Source of the DNA: Muraenolepis orangiensis
Taxonomy: Eukaryota > Chordata > Actinopteri > Gadiformes > Muraenolepididae
Length of the DNA: 64,000 bases
Reading direction: 5' to 3'
NCBI GenBank assembly: GCA_027704905.1
Contig: CM051002.1
Span: forward strand, 14,509,739-14,573,738
A model generated the notes under the pieces. That model did not search any database, was not told where the DNA came from, and worked only from the letters and a program-made list of their open reading frames with translations. Shown here piece after piece: positions 60,842-64,000 of this stretch. Position 1 is the stretch's first letter, and each line of letters starts with the position of its first letter. A program made the translations under genes and the position numbers.

Positions 60842-60844
<3 letters not shown>

Positions 60845-60931
<87 letters not shown>
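60845..60931. repeat. (GT)n microsatellite
   Basis: About 40 GT units with one early interruption. Confidence 0.94.
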
Positions 60932-60932
<1 letters not shown>

Positions 60933-63900
60933 CAATGTGGTCGGGCTCATTGCGAGACTGCTAAAGTGATCTCCTGGAGGCGTTGTATGCATCTACCGAG
61001 ATCCATACAACACCCTTAGACACAATATTGGCATGTCCATTAGCCACGATGGTAGGGTAAAATAATAACAGTACTATGTTGTTGTTATTATGATTAAGAG
61101 TTTAATACACACAGATTGTAAATCACCCAGCTCTGTAATTTCAAAGCATTCAAGGAAGGGTATGAGCTCTATTGTCACCATCATTAAGAGCGTGGAGAGT
61201 TGTATTGTGTAAGTGGTGCAGAACATTAGATCAGATGATATGGAGGCTAAATGATCCTCCAGAGAGCCTGAGACAGATAAGCACAAGGTTAGTTAACAGA
61301 CAATGACTGGCAGATCTAACTCGACGGGGGAGACCAACTAAGACTCTCATGAGTCAGTCAGATCTGATGGGCTGTCTCCCAGTGATGGACCATGGAGAGT
61401 TGAGCTGGCAGACCCATCGAGGAAACCTAATGACACGCTCATTAAAAGGATTAAGTGACATCTTTAATAAAGATGCACTCGTGTACAATGTACATCTACA
61501 CACAGTTGGAGTAGGGAAATGTGCCTTTTCCACCACTGAGGCCAGAGGGGAAAACCTATGACATTACCAATCATTACCAACTGATTATCAGGTTGGCCAG
61601 TGTAATGTTGTGGATTTACTCCGGATAGATACACTGGGCCCCTTTGTGTGAAAATGTAGCGGTGAGATGAATTCAGACGGCGATAAGACCAGGGGGGATC
61701 TTCCAGGAATGACAGAGGGGGAAACCTTGTGCACTTGTGTTCGTCATTCTGAACAACATTGCCACCGCTAATTGAATTGAGGACTAAGCTTCAGAGACAG
61801 GCGTGGCTACGGGTCTCTTCCCTGTCCGCCGTACTGTCTCGGCTCGACATCAATTGCAGGAGATGAACAGATCTTTTACAGCCCGACTGGTGCTGGAAAT
61901 TCCAAGAACAGATGTCCAGGCAGACTTGTTTGACTCCAAAGTCGGAGGCCCTTTGCTCGCTACACAAAAGGGAACCGGGGACAGTGGGGCCATTGTTGGG
62001 GTGTGTTTCAAGTCCTTCCTTCTCTTCATGTCTAGAAAGGACACCACATTTCCATGGGCGAGGAACTCTATCTGTTCCCACCCAACTGTAGCGTGGAAAC
62101 CATCGCACAGTGCGTTATTATTTATGATGGCCATTTTGACCAGTTAGTCATTGGTCATCATGACATGCGGGGGAATTCCATTTTTATTGAATTCTTAGTT
62201 ATTATGTTTTGCCAATATTTGTGGAGATTATGAATAACTTAGCAGAGGGGCGTGAATGGCGGGACTAATTGACATGAGGTATAGCCTGTTATGGTGTATA
62301 ATAATATGGTTGTGGCGGTCTCCCCTGCCACATACCACCAACGGCTTCTTTGGGCTCCTCCCAACAACAAGGACACAGGTGGATGAGTAATCCGGTTTAT
62401 TGTACGTTTTGAGGCAGTTTAAACAAGCAGAGCAGATAGTCCATACTAGCGCTCTTCCCTAGTATGTGTGGTGGTGGCTCATTTAACCTGTGGGCCTTGA
62501 TTACCAAGATATGCAGTCTCACCAGCCCCTGAGTATAAGCAGTCTGACTAAGGCCGGATGAGGCTGCTTAGACCAGCCACCAACTAACCACGCACACTCT
62601 ACAATAGTTTACAATGATTTTTCTTTCACAGATGCTAACATACAGGGCTTTTATTTCTGGTAAAGATGGGTAACTGTTAACGGTTAAGCTTGTCTGCTGA
62701 GACGATAGACAAGAGGCTAGGAAGAGAATGAGGATAAGGGTCCAAGACTAGTTAGCCTGGAGACCAGAAGACTATCATTCATCCTTGGACCCTTGTTGCT
62801 ACAGAGCAGTCGTCGATTTGTTTTGCTGTGATGTGCATTACTACCTCCACTACAAAGTGGTATTTCAGGGATAGCTCATCGTGTAAGGTGAGAGCTAAGA
62901 AAAGTTAATAATAAACACAGTGTGGTCGTGAACTACAAATACAACTGTACTAGTTTGAGACAGGGTTTCACTGTGTCCATGGATATCAAAGGAATGGCTT
63001 CAATGGCAAAGTCATTTTGGTGTTTTTTTCACCAGCTCAAAGCCCGCATTGGATCAGCACACACTTGACCACTTCCTGTCTGCTGTGTATTGAGTTGCAC
63101 GGTCGGTCAACTTCAATGTAGCCCCCCACCCCCCCCCCCCCCCTCCACCCCCTCCATAGACATAGACTTGTGGTTGGGTAAGAGGATGGGAGGGTCTAGG
63201 AAAGCCATTGACAGGCGTAGCATTAGGGAGCGCCACACTAGCAACACTGCGTGGGAAACCGTGGGTTACGCAAGCGGCGAAACCACAAGTCCCCTCCTCC
63301 CCACCGAGAACCGACAGGCAGAGGCAAGAGGAAAACCACTGTTGATGCATGCAGGGGATTCAGCGGATTGTAGCCCGAGCTGGTACTCAGTGTCTGCTGA
63401 GTATCAGGTCCTCTGGTATTACACGGATGGGGGGGTGGGGGGGCAGATCCCAGCAGACAGGGAGGCCCGGGACAGCCCCAGCGCCTCCAGAGCCCATTAG
63501 GAAACCACTTTTAATTCATAGCAAAAAATCACCCTACCGCAGCTGCCCTCTTCCCATGGTTGTGGAGCCGAACATGAGCCAGAGATCCCGAGACAGGGTT
63601 GTGTCATTAACGGCAACACAAAACACACAGCTGTCATGTTTAAACCCGCAATGCCGCTGCTTAGTCATAGTGTACAGAGCACCAAACAATTACCGAAACC
63701 CCCTCCAAAGAAAAGGCAGAATGTATTGTTTGTGGGAACCCTAAAAACACACACCCATCATATCTACGGAGAATAGAGTCTATTTGTCTACCAGTGATAA
63801 CATGCCAAACGCCTACCAAACAGGGCCACGGTGGGCATCGAACCCATCTTTCTGGCACTGAAATGGGACTTTTTAATATTAATGTAATGGTTTCAACACG

Positions 63901-64000
63901 TCTACAATGTGGCATATTTAAACATTTAGAGTATACACTTTCAAAAGAGTTCATACATATCTCCTCACTGTTCACTTCTTCTCTCAACATTAACAACCTT
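60932..64000. other. Gene-free region to the window end
   Basis: No gene is supported. A 15-C tract lies at 63129-63143. The 61,360-61,640 part is single-copy with ATTA-rich words. A B-box-like GGTTCGATGCC occurs on the minus strand near 63,834-63,845 without a matching A box. Confidence 0.4.

Noticed and set aside
63822..63860. B-box match GGTTCGATGCC on the minus strand
   Set aside because: There is no A box and no cloverleaf pairing upstream, so it is not called a tRNA gene.

Overview
The window is nuclear DNA of a ray-finned fish. It has two multi-exon genes with GT-AG introns and vertebrate coding sequence, a tRNA-derived SINE, CR1/L2-type LINE remnants, and a very high load of (AC)n, (AG)n, (GGT)n and poly-G/poly-C tracts. 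The microsatellite density brings cod-like fishes (Gadiformes) to mind, but that is only a guess; nothing here fixes the species.

Layout. Bases 1-1,880 hold decayed LINE sequence. Bases 1,956-5,232 (+) are camkv, a CaM-kinase-like vesicle-associated pseudokinase, in ten coding exons (374 residues). Its 3' UTR runs to about 6,020 and is followed by a SINE. Bases 6,640-6,806 are the TATA-less promoter and noncoding first exon of the next gene. Bases 7,458-18,688 (+) are rbm6, an RNA-binding splicing regulator, in 22 coding exons (1,410 residues). All splice phases of both genes join without a frame break. The 3' UTR of rbm6 probably ends near 19,150. The camkv-rbm6 neighbourhood matches human 3p21.31, where CAMKV, MST1R, MON1A and RBM6 lie close together.

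From about 19,200 to 64,000 I could not support any protein-coding gene. This 45 kb holds moderately conserved-looking single-copy blocks separated by microsatellites, a 1.38 kb (GGT)n-type array with no C on the + strand (31.68-33.05 kb), a foldback MITE-like element (35.16-35.49 kb), SINE and LINE pieces, a CpG-rich island (42.5-43.06 kb) and one unidentified coding-like block (54.27-54.95 kb). It may be intergenic DNA or a large intron of a neighbour outside the window.

The two genes are not known to work in one pathway. camkv acts at neuronal vesicles and dendritic spines; rbm6 acts in nuclear pre-mRNA splicing. The most notable biology is in rbm6. It carries an 11-copy hexapeptide repeat in a coding exon, has no RanBP2-type zinc finger between its RRMs, has a G-patch reduced to a short duplicated remnant, and keeps a full OCRE domain. 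I found no clear undescribed system.
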